Shown here piece by piece: positions 38,287 through 48,912 of a DNA stretch of 64,000 bases (the first letter of the stretch is position 1; each line of letters begins with the position of its first letter). The DNA is from Lacunisphaera sp. Its GTDB lineage: Bacteria; Verrucomicrobiota; Verrucomicrobiia; Opitutales; Opitutaceae. Made by a program: the position numbers and the translations under genes. Location: contig JAQSCO010000060.1 of NCBI GenBank assembly GCA_029945445.1, forward strand, positions 186,001-250,000, in the 5' to 3' direction. Below the pieces are notes generated by a model. That model was not told the DNA's origin. It was given only the letters and a program-made list of their open reading frames with translations, and searched no databases.

Positions 38287-40833
38287 ATGGCAGAGAAGCT
38301 CACGCCGATGATGCAGCAGTATTTCGAGGTCAAGCGCGGCCTCCCGGCGAACACGCTCCTGCTCTTCCGCCTCGGCGATTTCTACGAGATGTTCTTCGAG
38401 GACGCCGAGATCGGCGCGCGCCTGCTGGGCATCACCCTGACCAAGCGCCAGGCGACCCCGATGGCCGGCATCCCGCACCACGCGGCCGACAACTACGTCA
38501 GCAAGCTCCTTGCCGCCGGCAAGAAGGTCGCCATCTGCGACCAGGCCGAGACCGCCCAGGCCGGCAAGCTCGTGAAGCGCGCGCTCACGCGCATCCTCTC
38601 GCCGGGCACAACGCTCTCCGCCAACCAGCTCGACGCGGCGAAGAACCACTACCTCTGCGCGCTCGAACTCAACAAGGCCGGCCTGCACGCTGCGTGGCTC
38701 GACCTTTCCACCGGCGAGTTCCGCGTCGCCTCCGATACCCACCTCGGGAACCTGCTGCCGGTCCTCACGGCGCTCGATCCCGCCGAGCTCGTGCTCATCG
38801 AGGGCGATCTCGCCAAGTGGCAGGCCGCGCCCCACGAGCAGCACGAGGTCCACGCCTTGCACCAGTTCTGCGCGCCGCGCCTCTGCTCCGAGCTGCCGGG
38901 TTATCATTTCGAGATCAGCAGCGGCGCGAAGACCGTGATGGACGCCTTGCACGTGCTCAACCTGCAGGGTTTCGGTCTCGCCAACAACCATCCCGCACTC
39001 GGTGCCGCCGGGGCGGTCGTCCATTACGCGACGGAAAATCTCTGCGCCAAGCCGGAGAACCTCCGCTCGCTGCAGGAATACCGCAGTGCCCGCACGCTCC
39101 TGCTCGACCCGGCGACGCTGCGGAACCTCGAGATATTCCAGTCGACCCGCGGCACGCGCGAGGCCTCGCTGCTCGGCGCCATCGACCGCAGTACGACCGC
39201 CGCCGGTTCGCGCCTGCTCGAACGCTGGCTGGCCGCGCCGACCCTCGATTTGACCGAAATCCAGCGCCGGCAGACCGTCGTGGGCGAATTGCTCGCCACT
39301 CCGGGTCGCCTCGCCGAGTTGCGCGAACTGCTGAACAAGGTTCGCGACATTCCCCGCATCCTCGGCCGGCTGCAGAACCGACTCCGCAACCCGCGCGAAC
39401 TCGGCGGCGTGAAGGACACGCTGGCCCAGATCCCGGACCTCCAGCTCGTGCTGGCTGCGTTTAACTCGGCCGGCATTACGGAACTAGGCGCGCGCCTCAC
39501 CGCCCTGCCGGCGCTGCGGGCATTGCTCGCGCACGGACTCGCCGAGGAGTTGCCGAACGATCTGCAGGATGGAAATTACATCCGCGCCGGCCACGACGCC
39601 GAGCTCGACCGCCTGCGCGGACTCACCTCCGGCAACAAATCCTGGCTCGCCGAGCTCGAGCGCAAGGAACAGGAGCGCACCGGCATCAAGAGCCTCAAGG
39701 TCCGCTACACGTCCGTCTTCGGCTACTACATCGAGATCACCAAGGCCAACCTCGCCAGCGTCCCGGCCGACTACATCCGCAAGCAGACGACGGTCGGCGG
39801 CGAGCGCTACGTGACCGAGGAACTGAAGCTGAAGGAAAAAGAAATCTTCTCCGCCGAGGAAAACTCCCTCGCCCGCGAACTGGCGTTGTTCGGCAAACTC
39901 GTGTCCGCCGTGCTCGACGAATCCATGAGCCTAAGCCGCACCGCCGACGCGCTGGCCGAGCTCGACGTGCTGGCCGGCTGGGCCGTGCTGGCGCGCGAAT
40001 GGGATTACTGCCAGCCGCAGATCGATAGCGGCGAGCTCCTCGGCATCACCGACGGCCGCCACCCGGTGGTCGAGCAGATGATGAAGCAGGAGCGACTCGG
40101 CCTCGCCGGCAGCCACAGCTTCGTGCCGAATGACACGGCGCTGTCTGCGACCGAGGCACAAATCCTTCTGATCACGGGCCCAAACATGGCGGGCAAGTCG
40201 ACCTACATCCGGCAGGTCGCGCTTATCACGCTCATGGCGCAGATCGGGTGCTGGGTGCCGGCCAAGGCCTGCCGCATCGGGCTGGTCGACCGCATCTTCT
40301 CCCGCGTCGGCGCGAGCGACGACCTCGCGCGCGGCAACTCGACGTTCATGGTCGAGATGAACGAGACGGCGAACATCCTCAACAACGCGACCGACCGCTC
40401 GCTCATTATCCTCGACGAGATCGGCCGCGGCACCTCGACCTACGACGGCCTGAGCATCGCCTGGGCGGTGGTCGAGCACCTGCACCGCGCCGCCGAGCGC
40501 GGCCCGCGCACGCTCTTCGCCACGCATTACCAGGAGCTGACCCAGCTGGAAAAGCACCTGCCGCGCCTGAAGAATTATTCCGTGGCCGTGAAGGAATGGA
40601 ACGACGACATCGTCTTCGTGCGGCGGGTCGTGCCCGGTGCCGCCGACCGCAGCTACGGCATCCAGGTCGCCCGCCTCGCCGGCCTGCCGCTGACGGTCAT
40701 CGAGCGTGCCAAGACCATCCTGGAGAACCTCGAGTCGGACGACGTGAGCGTCACCCTCCCCTCCCCGCAGGCCAAACCGAAGAAGAAGATCCGGGTCGAG
40801 CCGGCGGATAAGTCGCAGATGGATTTGCTGTGA
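38287..40833 (+). CDS. mutS: DNA mismatch repair protein MutS
   Basis: This 848-residue protein recognises mismatches. The mismatch-binding motif is GDFYEMFFEDA near residue 30 (Phe and Glu contact DNA). The ATPase shows Walker A TGPNMAGKSTYIRQVALI near 630, IFSRVGASDDL, and Walker B IILDEIGRGTSTYDG. The length and C-terminal region are standard. The start is 15 bases after repeat D2. Confidence 0.98.
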   Translation: MAEKLTPMMQQYFEVKRGLPANTLLLFRLGDFYEMFFEDAEIGARLLGITLTKRQATPMAGIPHHAADNYVSKLLAAGKKVAICDQAETAQAGKLVKRALTRILSPGTTLSANQLDAAKNHYLCALELNKAGLHAAWLDLSTGEFRVASDTHLGNLLPVLTALDPAELVLIEGDLAKWQAAPHEQHEVHALHQFCAPRLCSELPGYHFEISSGAKTVMDALHVLNLQGFGLANNHPALGAAGAVVHYATENLCAKPENLRSLQEYRSARTLLLDPATLRNLEIFQSTRGTREASLLGAIDRSTTAAGSRLLERWLAAPTLDLTEIQRRQTVVGELLATPGRLAELRELLNKVRDIPRILGRLQNRLRNPRELGGVKDTLAQIPDLQLVLAAFNSAGITELGARLTALPALRALLAHGLAEELPNDLQDGNYIRAGHDAELDRLRGLTSGNKSWLAELERKEQERTGIKSLKVRYTSVFGYYIEITKANLASVPADYIRKQTTVGGERYVTEELKLKEKEIFSAEENSLARELALFGKLVSAVLDESMSLSRTADALAELDVLAGWAVLAREWDYCQPQIDSGELLGITDGRHPVVEQMMKQERLGLAGSHSFVPNDTALSATEAQILLITGPNMAGKSTYIRQVALITLMAQIGCWVPAKACRIGLVDRIFSRVGASDDLARGNSTFMVEMNETANILNNATDRSLIILDEIGRGTSTYDGLSIAWAVVEHLHRAAERGPRTLFATHYQELTQLEKHLPRLKNYSVAVKEWNDDIVFVRRVVPGAADRSYGIQVARLAGLPLTVIERAKTILENLESDDVSVTLPSPQAKPKKKIRVEPADKSQMDLL

Positions 40834-40870
40834 GGATCAGGCGTCCGTTTTGGCTTTGCCAAAACGTCCT

Positions 40871-40896
40871 TGGAGGGCCCAGCTCCAGCTGGGCCG
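40871..40896. repeat. GGAG-type REP (A3), upstream of the transposase
   Basis: TGGAGGGCCCAGCTCCAGCT followed by GGGCCG gives a 9-bp stem with a two-base centre. It starts 38 bases after mutS and ends six bases before the transposase ATG. Confidence 0.9.
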
Positions 40897-40902
40897 CCAC
40901 CA

Positions 40903-41391
40903 ATGTTCGAATCAGACGCAAATGCGCGCCCCGACCGCAGACGCCCGATCCACCAGCCCGTGCTCAAGTCCGGGAACCGGTCGATCTTGGTATTCCTCAC
41001 CGTTTGCACAAAAAATAGGACTCCGGTTTTGGCGGCTCCAGCAATGCATCAAGCCATTTTGCAGGCTTGGGGCAAAGCGGACCACTGGTGTGTCGGTCGA
41101 TATGTTATTCTGCCCGATCATATCCATTTATTTTGCGCTCCGGGCACCAATCCCCCTCAGCCGCTCCTGAACTGGGTGCGCTATTGGAAAGCCCTAGTGG
41201 CAAAATCAACTGCTGTCGGGGCCGATTCGCTTTGGGAAAAGAATTTCTGGGACACTCAACTGCGCCAACGGGACAACTATTCAGCTAAGTGGGAATACGT
41301 GAGAGGCAATCCCGTGCGACATCGGTTGGTCGCTGATGCCGACGTCTGGCCTTATCAGGGTGAGTTGAATTTATTGCGCTGGCATGATTGA
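40903..41391 (+). CDS. REP-associated tyrosine transposase (RAYT), Y1_Tnp family
   Basis: This 162-residue protein has the HUH motif HIHLF (73-77) preceded by GRYVILPD, and an EYVRGNPVRHRLV segment (Tyr132) followed by VWPYQG. That ending is typical of RAYTs, single-strand DNA nucleases thought to mobilise REP palindromes. Tyr126 or Tyr132 is the likely catalytic tyrosine. ATG 40903 is chosen; a TTG at 40870 lies inside the REP. The frame is intact, so the enzyme may be active. Confidence 0.9.
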   Translation: MFESDANARPDRRRPIHQPVLKSGNRSILVFLTVCTKNRTPVLAAPAMHQAILQAWGKADHWCVGRYVILPDHIHLFCAPGTNPPQPLLNWVRYWKALVAKSTAVGADSLWEKNFWDTQLRQRDNYSAKWEYVRGNPVRHRLVADADVWPYQGELNLLRWHD

Positions 41392-41392
41392 C

Positions 41393-41419
41393 GCGGCCCA
41401 GCTGGAGCTGGGCCCTCCA
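41393..41419. repeat. GGAG-type REP (A4), inverted, downstream of the transposase
   Basis: GCGGCCCAGCTGGAGCTGGG followed by CCCTCCA is the exact reverse complement of the core of A3. It begins two bases after the transposase stop. Confidence 0.9.
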
Positions 41420-41434
41420 CGCAAGGCAATCGGC

Positions 41435-41460
41435 TGGAGGGCTCAGCTCCAGCTGAGCCG
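41435..41460. repeat. GGAG-type REP (A5)
   Basis: TGGAGGGCTCAGCTCCAGCT followed by GAGCCG has stem GGCTCAGCT/AGCTGAGCC. It differs from A3 by a C-G to T-A change on both sides of the stem. It lies head to head with A4. Confidence 0.88.
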
Positions 41461-41473
41461 TTCCCCCGCCCCC

Positions 41474-42232
41474 TCAATACACCCCGGTGAACTCCCGCGG
41501 CAGCGGGGCGGCGGCCTTGAAGGCATGGCTCTTGCCGGCGAACTCGTAGGTGAAGCTCGTCTCCAGCGAGTGCAGGAAGAGCCGCTTCGTCTTGTTCGCC
41601 TTGGCGAAGGAGCGGTTCAGCGGAAAATCGCCGTAGGTCTGGTCGCCGATGATCGGCAGGCGGCGCTTGGCGCACTGCACGCGCAGCTGGTGGCTGCGGC
41701 CGGTCTTGGGCTCGAGGCGGATGAGCGAGGTCGAGAACGCCTTCTGCGTGTGCTTCACGAGCTGGAAGCGCGTCTCGGCCGGCACATTGCCGAACACGGA
41801 GGTGCGGATCTGCCCGCGCTGCGCCTTTGTCGCGAGCATGTCGTGCCAGAATTCGTAATTCAGCTGCGGCTTCCCGAACACCAGCGCCTGATAGACCTTG
41901 TTGACCTGCTTCTTCAGGTAGTGCTCACGGACCGCGATGGCGAGCTTCTCGCTGCCGGCGGTGAGGATCACGCCCGAGGTGGCGGAATCGAGGCGGTTGA
42001 GCAGCCACAGCTGGCGCTCCGTGCCGTCGGCCGCGCGCCAGGTGAAGCACTGTTTCTCCTTGTCGTAACGGCAGGTCAGCAGCGCGCGCGCCTCGTCCTC
42101 GGAGCCGTTGGGATGCGAGAGCACGCCGGCGGGCTTGTCGAACGCCGCGAGACCGTTCTCGTCGCGCACCAGCAGCTGCACCCCGGCAAACAGCGGCAGC
42201 GTCTCCCAGAAATCTCCCGGCAGGGCGCTCAC
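41474..42232 (-). CDS. RluA-family pseudouridine synthase
   Basis: This 252-residue enzyme isomerises uridine in RNA. It shows the catalytic motif LLNRLDSATSGVIL near residue 78 (catalytic Asp in RLD), a DKPAGVLSHPNG segment and LEPKTGRSHQLRVQ. The N-terminus lacks an S4 domain, so the target may be tRNA or rRNA. The GTG start (42232) overlaps the stop of the upstream TonB-like gene as GTGA. Confidence 0.9.
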   Translation of the reverse strand: MSALPGDFWETLPLFAGVQLLVRDENGLAAFDKPAGVLSHPNGSEDEARALLTCRYDKEKQCFTWRAADGTERQLWLLNRLDSATSGVILTAGSEKLAIAVREHYLKKQVNKVYQALVFGKPQLNYEFWHDMLATKAQRGQIRTSVFGNVPAETRFQLVKHTQKAFSTSLIRLEPKTGRSHQLRVQCAKRRLPIIGDQTYGDFPLNRSFAKANKTKRLFLHSLETSFTYEFAGKSHAFKAAAPLPREFTGVY

Positions 42233-43329
42233 TGATAGTAGAAACTGAAGGTAATTTCCTGCGACTCGCCGAGCACGGCGATCATGGCGTCGGACCACTT
42301 GCCGTAGGGCTGCGGATAGGTGATGGCGTTTTGGCAGGAGAAGACGCCCTGCTTGCCCGCGTCGGCGTCCTCGACCTTCACGATCTCGGTCTCGCCCTTG
42401 GAGTTGATCCGGAAAGTCACGATGACATGCGAGCCGCGCGGCGGGGAGACGCGGCTTTCCTCGAGGATCTTATACCACTGCGCCTGCACGGTCTCGATCA
42501 GGCGGTTCATGTATTCGCCATATTCGCTCCAGCGGGCGTCCATGCCGACGATCCCGATGTTGGTCACGCCGGCGGCGCGGTTGGTCAGGATGCTCGAGCG
42601 GTTTAGCGAGGTGGAGGACAGGCGCGGCCGCTCCTTGGGCGGTGCGTGGCTGGGGTTGGTCTGGTTGACCGCCACGAGCCCGCCGGTCGGGTCGGTGGCA
42701 TTCGGCGCGCCCTCCGCGGCCTGATCGGCGTGCGTGGTCGGCGACTTGGATTTCGAGACGTTCATCGCGATGCCGTCCTCGGACTTGCCCTCGACCTTTT
42801 CAAAGCCGTTCAACGGCACCTGCTCGGCGCGGGCCTTCTGTTCGGCCTGCTGCTGCGCCTCGTCCTTGCTCACCTCGGGCGTCGGCGGCGGCGCGAGCTG
42901 CGGGGGCGCCATCTGGCCGGAGACGATGGTATCGCTCTTGATCTCGTCCTGACCCTTCACGGACGGCCGGTTCTCGGGGTCCTTCTCCTTCGCCGCGACC
43001 TCTTGGGCGGACTGCTGGTTGCGGTTGCTGAAATTGGTCGTCTTGTCCGGCGTGTTCTCCGGCGCGGCGGAGTTGGTCTCGACGAAGCGGAAGGGATCCC
43101 GCTCCTTCTCCTTTCGCGCCAAGCCGGGGTCCAGCTGGAAGTCGAAGGTCTTGCCGCGGTTCGCGCTGGTGACCGAGATGCCGCTGTGGACGCCCGAGAA
43201 CTTGTCGAAGGCGAAGTTCGGCGAGAGCCAGAGCAGCAGGATATGAAACAGCAGCGTGCACCCCACCCCGATGGCGATGGAACGGTCGGTGGTGTCCCTC
43301 TCGGGCACGTCCACCGGGCTGGAATTCAT
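42229..43329 (-). CDS. TonB/TolA-like periplasmic protein
   Basis: This 366-residue protein has one N-terminal transmembrane helix (about residues 18-36), a long low-complexity spacer rich in Pro, Glu, Lys and Gln, and a C-terminal domain of roughly 100 residues (VQAQWYKILEESRVSPPRGS, then VIVTFRINSKGETEIVKVED) resembling the TonB C-terminal fold. It is a second possible energy-transducing protein besides the one at 32.1 kb. ATG 43329 is preferred over a GTG 21 bases upstream. No ExbB/ExbD pair adjoins it. Confidence 0.72.
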   Translation of the reverse strand: MNSSPVDVPERDTTDRSIAIGVGCTLLFHILLLWLSPNFAFDKFSGVHSGISVTSANRGKTFDFQLDPGLARKEKERDPFRFVETNSAAPENTPDKTTNFSNRNQQSAQEVAAKEKDPENRPSVKGQDEIKSDTIVSGQMAPPQLAPPPTPEVSKDEAQQQAEQKARAEQVPLNGFEKVEGKSEDGIAMNVSKSKSPTTHADQAAEGAPNATDPTGGLVAVNQTNPSHAPPKERPRLSSTSLNRSSILTNRAAGVTNIGIVGMDARWSEYGEYMNRLIETVQAQWYKILEESRVSPPRGSHVIVTFRINSKGETEIVKVEDADAGKQGVFSCQNAITYPQPYGKWSDAMIAVLGESQEITFSFYYQ

Positions 43330-43359
43330 GTTGGTTGGCTGCGCTAGCACAGTTTGGAA

Positions 43360-43947
43360 TCAACGCGTCTGACCCGCCTGAGTCAAAAGTTGTTTCATTT
43401 CTTCCAGCGGTAATCCCACAATATTTGTCAGCGAGCCCGTGTAACCCGCCACGATGAGGTCGCCTTGCTCCTGGATGGCGTAGCCGCCGGCCTTGTCGAG
43501 GGTGTGGACCCGGCTCAGGTATTCCTCGATCACCGCCTCGTCCAGGACCTTGAAGGTCACTTCGCTGGCCACGCCGCGCTCGAGTTTCAGCCCGTCGCGC
43601 TGCCGGCAGACCGCCAGCCCGGTAAAGACGGTATGGGTCCGCCCGCTGAGCAGCCGCAGCATCGCCCGGGCGTCGGCGGCGTCGCGGGGCTTGTTGAGCA
43701 CCGTGCGGTCGATGAAGACCGTCGTGTCCGCCCCGATGACCATGGCGTCGGGGTGCCGTGCGGCGACCCAGGCGGCCTTGAGGGCGGCGTTGTGGCGCAC
43801 CATCTCCCGCGGGTCGGCTTCGGGCGCCTCGTGCTCGGTCACCTCGGCCGGGATGATCTCGAAGGCCACGCCCAGCGACGCGAGCAGTTCCTTCCGCCGC
43901 GGAGAGGCGGAGGCGAGGATCAGGCGGGAAACAGGAACGGCGGCCAT
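43360..43947 (-). CDS. maf: Maf nucleotide pyrophosphatase
   Basis: This 195-residue house-cleaning enzyme hydrolyses non-canonical nucleoside triphosphates such as dTTP/UTP or modified forms. It shows LASASPRRKELL near residue 11, VIGADTTVFID near 70 and the KAGGYAIQEQG motif near 150. ATG 43947 is used; a GTG 9 bases upstream is also possible. It is upstream of the TonB-like and RluA-type genes on the same strand. Confidence 0.94.
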   Translation of the reverse strand: MAAVPVSRLILASASPRRKELLASLGVAFEIIPAEVTEHEAPEADPREMVRHNAALKAAWVAARHPDAMVIGADTTVFIDRTVLNKPRDAADARAMLRLLSGRTHTVFTGLAVCRQRDGLKLERGVASEVTFKVLDEAVIEEYLSRVHTLDKAGGYAIQEQGDLIVAGYTGSLTNIVGLPLEEMKQLLTQAGQTR

Positions 43948-44045
43948 GGCCGGCACAGTAGGTGGGAATTCGCGGCTACGGCTAGCGGAATCCGCGGCTT
44001 GGGGTTGCAGTCCAGCGCTTTGCCCTCAAGTTGTGCCGTCCTCCC

Positions 44046-45689
<1,644 letters not shown>

Positions 45690-45697
45690 ATTCTCCG

Positions 45698-45734
45698 ATA
45701 TAGGTCCCATTGGGCCTATACGACTATAGGACCT

Positions 45735-45736
<2 letters not shown>
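45698..45736. repeat. TATAGGTCC inverted repeat (E)
   Basis: ATAGGTCC (45700-45707) pairs with GGACCTAT (45729-45736), and an inner hairpin TATAGGTCCC-att-GGGCCTATA (45699-45720) is possible. The right arm overlaps the hemL ATG at 45735. Confidence 0.7.
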
Positions 45737-47015
<1,279 letters not shown>

Positions 47016-47052
47016 GGAACCGCCCGCTGGTTCGTAATTCCCTAAGGCCACG

Positions 47053-48867
47053 ATGAACACCAAGCAGCAAAGCAGCAAAGGACTCCGTCTTCTTGGTCTG
47101 GCTTCGCTCCTTTGCTGCTTGGTGTTTTCCACACCGGTAGCGGCCGTGCCGCTGAACGCGCCGCTGATTTCCACCGCCGAGCTGCAGCCGGGCATGAAGG
47201 GCGAGGTCTGGACCGTCTTCAAGGGCCACGACTCGGAACCATTCGCCGTCCAGGTCACCGGCATCCTCCGCAACGCCCTCGGCCCGGGCAAGAGCATGAT
47301 TCTCTGCGAACTCACCGACCCGCGCGTGCAGAACATGGGCGCCGTGGCCGGTATGAGCGGCAGCCCGCTCTACATCGGTGGCAAGCTCGCCGGCGTGCTC
47401 TCCTACCAGATCCAGCGCTTCGAGACCGTGCGCTACGCGGGCTTCACCCCGATCAGCGACATGCTCGAGGTCAGCGCCCTGCCGCCGGGCAAAGACACTT
47501 TCGCGCCCGCGCCGATCCCGATCAAGGGCGACCGCGGCAACACGCGCGCCGCCGAACCGACCGCGACGAGCGCCGCGCCGTTCACCGCCATCACGCCGGC
47601 CTTCTCGCTCGGCGGTCTCGCGCCCGAGGTCGCCGCGATGATCGAGCCGCAATTCGCGGCGCTCGGCCTCAGCGTCAACGCCCTTGGCGGCAACGACGGT
47701 GGCTCCGACAACCCGGCGCCCGCCTCCGCCCCGCCGCCCTCGCTCCGCCCGGGTGATGTCGTCGCCGTCGCGCTCGCCGTGGGCGACATCAGCCTCGCCG
47801 GCACCGGCACGGTTTCCTACGTGGACGGCAACCGCATCCTCGCCTTCGGCCACCCGATGCTCTCGCTCGGCGCCACCGAGCTGCCGATGGCGTCCGCCGA
47901 AATCGTCGCGATCCTGCCGAGCCAGTATAATTCCGTAAAGCTGAGCAACACGGGCGGCATCATCGGTGCGTTCAGCCAGGACCGCCTCTCCGGCATCTAC
48001 GGCGAGCTTGGCCGCAAGCCCGCGATGGTGCCGGTCGACATTGATTTTCCCGCGCGCCTGAACCGCAAGTCGCTTCACTTCGAGGTCGTGCGCAACGAAC
48101 AGGTGCTGCCGACCATCGCCGCCACCGGGCTCGCGCAGGCCGTCATGGGTTCGAACGAGTCGGGCCTGGCGCTCGGCTTCAAGGTCACGACCACCGTCAA
48201 CTTTCCCGGCTCCCCGCCCGTGGAACTGAGCCAGCTCTATCCCGGGCCGCAGGGTTTCCGGCAGGGCCTCGGCGATTTCGTCGGCAACCTCTCGCTCTGG
48301 CTCTTCAATCCCTACGAGCGCATTTTCCCCGACCATATCCGCTTCAGCATCGAGGACACACCGGAGACGCCTTCGGGCAGCATTGAGCAGATGCAGGTCT
48401 CGCGCGCCGAGGCGTCGCCCGGCGAAAAGATTGCCGTCACGATCGGCTGGCGCGGCTTCCAGCACGAGTCTGCGAGCGAGATCATCAACCTCAGTGTGCC
48501 GCGCGAGTGGGCGGGCAAGGACCTTGAGGTCATTCTCACCACCGGCCCGGCGCTCGACGAGCTCACGGGCCATGCGCACGCCGTGCCGGTCGCGCAGCTC
48601 CGCAGCTTTGAGGAATACATCTCGGCCCTCCGTGACTTCCGGCAGTCGGACGGTCTCTATTTGGCCGTCGTCGAGAAGGCTCGGCTCATGACCGACCAGC
48701 GCGCCACGACGCCCGACATGCCCGGCTCGCTCGAGCGCATCGCCCGCGGCGCCGATGAAGCACGCTTCCAGCGCAAGGAGGCCTTCGCCCCGCTCTGGGA
48801 GCAGCGCGTGCTGCCCGGCCGGCTGTTCAACATCATGGTCCGCCGGCCGCTCGTGATCACGGACTGA
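47053..48867 (+). CDS. Secreted SpoIVB/S55-peptidase-like protein
   Basis: This 604-residue protein has a signal peptide (about 1-31) whose coding DNA forms an inverted repeat. Two segments match the SpoIVB peptidase S55 pattern: GAVAGMSGSPLYIGGKLAG with the probable catalytic serine, and ILAFGHPMLSLGATELPMA with a histidine. The C-terminal third appears beta-rich, with a final FNIMVRRPLV. A secreted serine peptidase is likely, but its substrate is unknown. It precedes a large beta-propeller-like gene by 45 bases and may work with it. Confidence 0.78.
   Translation: MNTKQQSSKGLRLLGLASLLCCLVFSTPVAAVPLNAPLISTAELQPGMKGEVWTVFKGHDSEPFAVQVTGILRNALGPGKSMILCELTDPRVQNMGAVAGMSGSPLYIGGKLAGVLSYQIQRFETVRYAGFTPISDMLEVSALPPGKDTFAPAPIPIKGDRGNTRAAEPTATSAAPFTAITPAFSLGGLAPEVAAMIEPQFAALGLSVNALGGNDGGSDNPAPASAPPPSLRPGDVVAVALAVGDISLAGTGTVSYVDGNRILAFGHPMLSLGATELPMASAEIVAILPSQYNSVKLSNTGGIIGAFSQDRLSGIYGELGRKPAMVPVDIDFPARLNRKSLHFEVVRNEQVLPTIAATGLAQAVMGSNESGLALGFKVTTTVNFPGSPPVELSQLYPGPQGFRQGLGDFVGNLSLWLFNPYERIFPDHIRFSIEDTPETPSGSIEQMQVSRAEASPGEKIAVTIGWRGFQHESASEIINLSVPREWAGKDLEVILTTGPALDELTGHAHAVPVAQLRSFEEYISALRDFRQSDGLYLAVVEKARLMTDQRATTPDMPGSLERIARGADEARFQRKEAFAPLWEQRVLPGRLFNIMVRRPLVITD
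47056..47126. repeat. Inverted repeat, AGCAAAG type, inside a signal peptide (D4)
   Basis: The left arm AACACCAAGCAGCAAAG with a duplicated CAGCAAAG (47056-47082) pairs with TCCTTTGCTGCTTGGTGTT (47108-47126), giving 19 perfect pairs when the duplicated unit is looped out. It starts at codon 2 of the S55-like gene. Confidence 0.85.
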
Positions 48868-48912
48868 GCCGGATTCCCCGCTCCGCCCAGACTGACCGGT
48901 CCCCAAAACACT

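Larger units (their letters stand above)
40871..41419 (+). mobile_element. REP-associated transposase unit
   Basis: A single-domain Y1 transposase gene sits between GGAG-type palindromes in inverted orientation (40871-40896 and 41393-41419). Both have the stem GGCCCAGCT/AGCTGGGCC. The gene is visibly lower in G+C than its neighbours. No TnpB accompanies it. Confidence 0.8.

Noticed and set aside
40871-41419. IS200/IS605 insertion sequence
   Set aside because: There is no TnpB, and the protein ending (NPV...VWPY) with inverted REP flanks fits a RAYT better.
45699-45720. Riboswitch before hemL
   Set aside because: The hairpin is too short and shows no known aptamer; a repeat is the simpler explanation.
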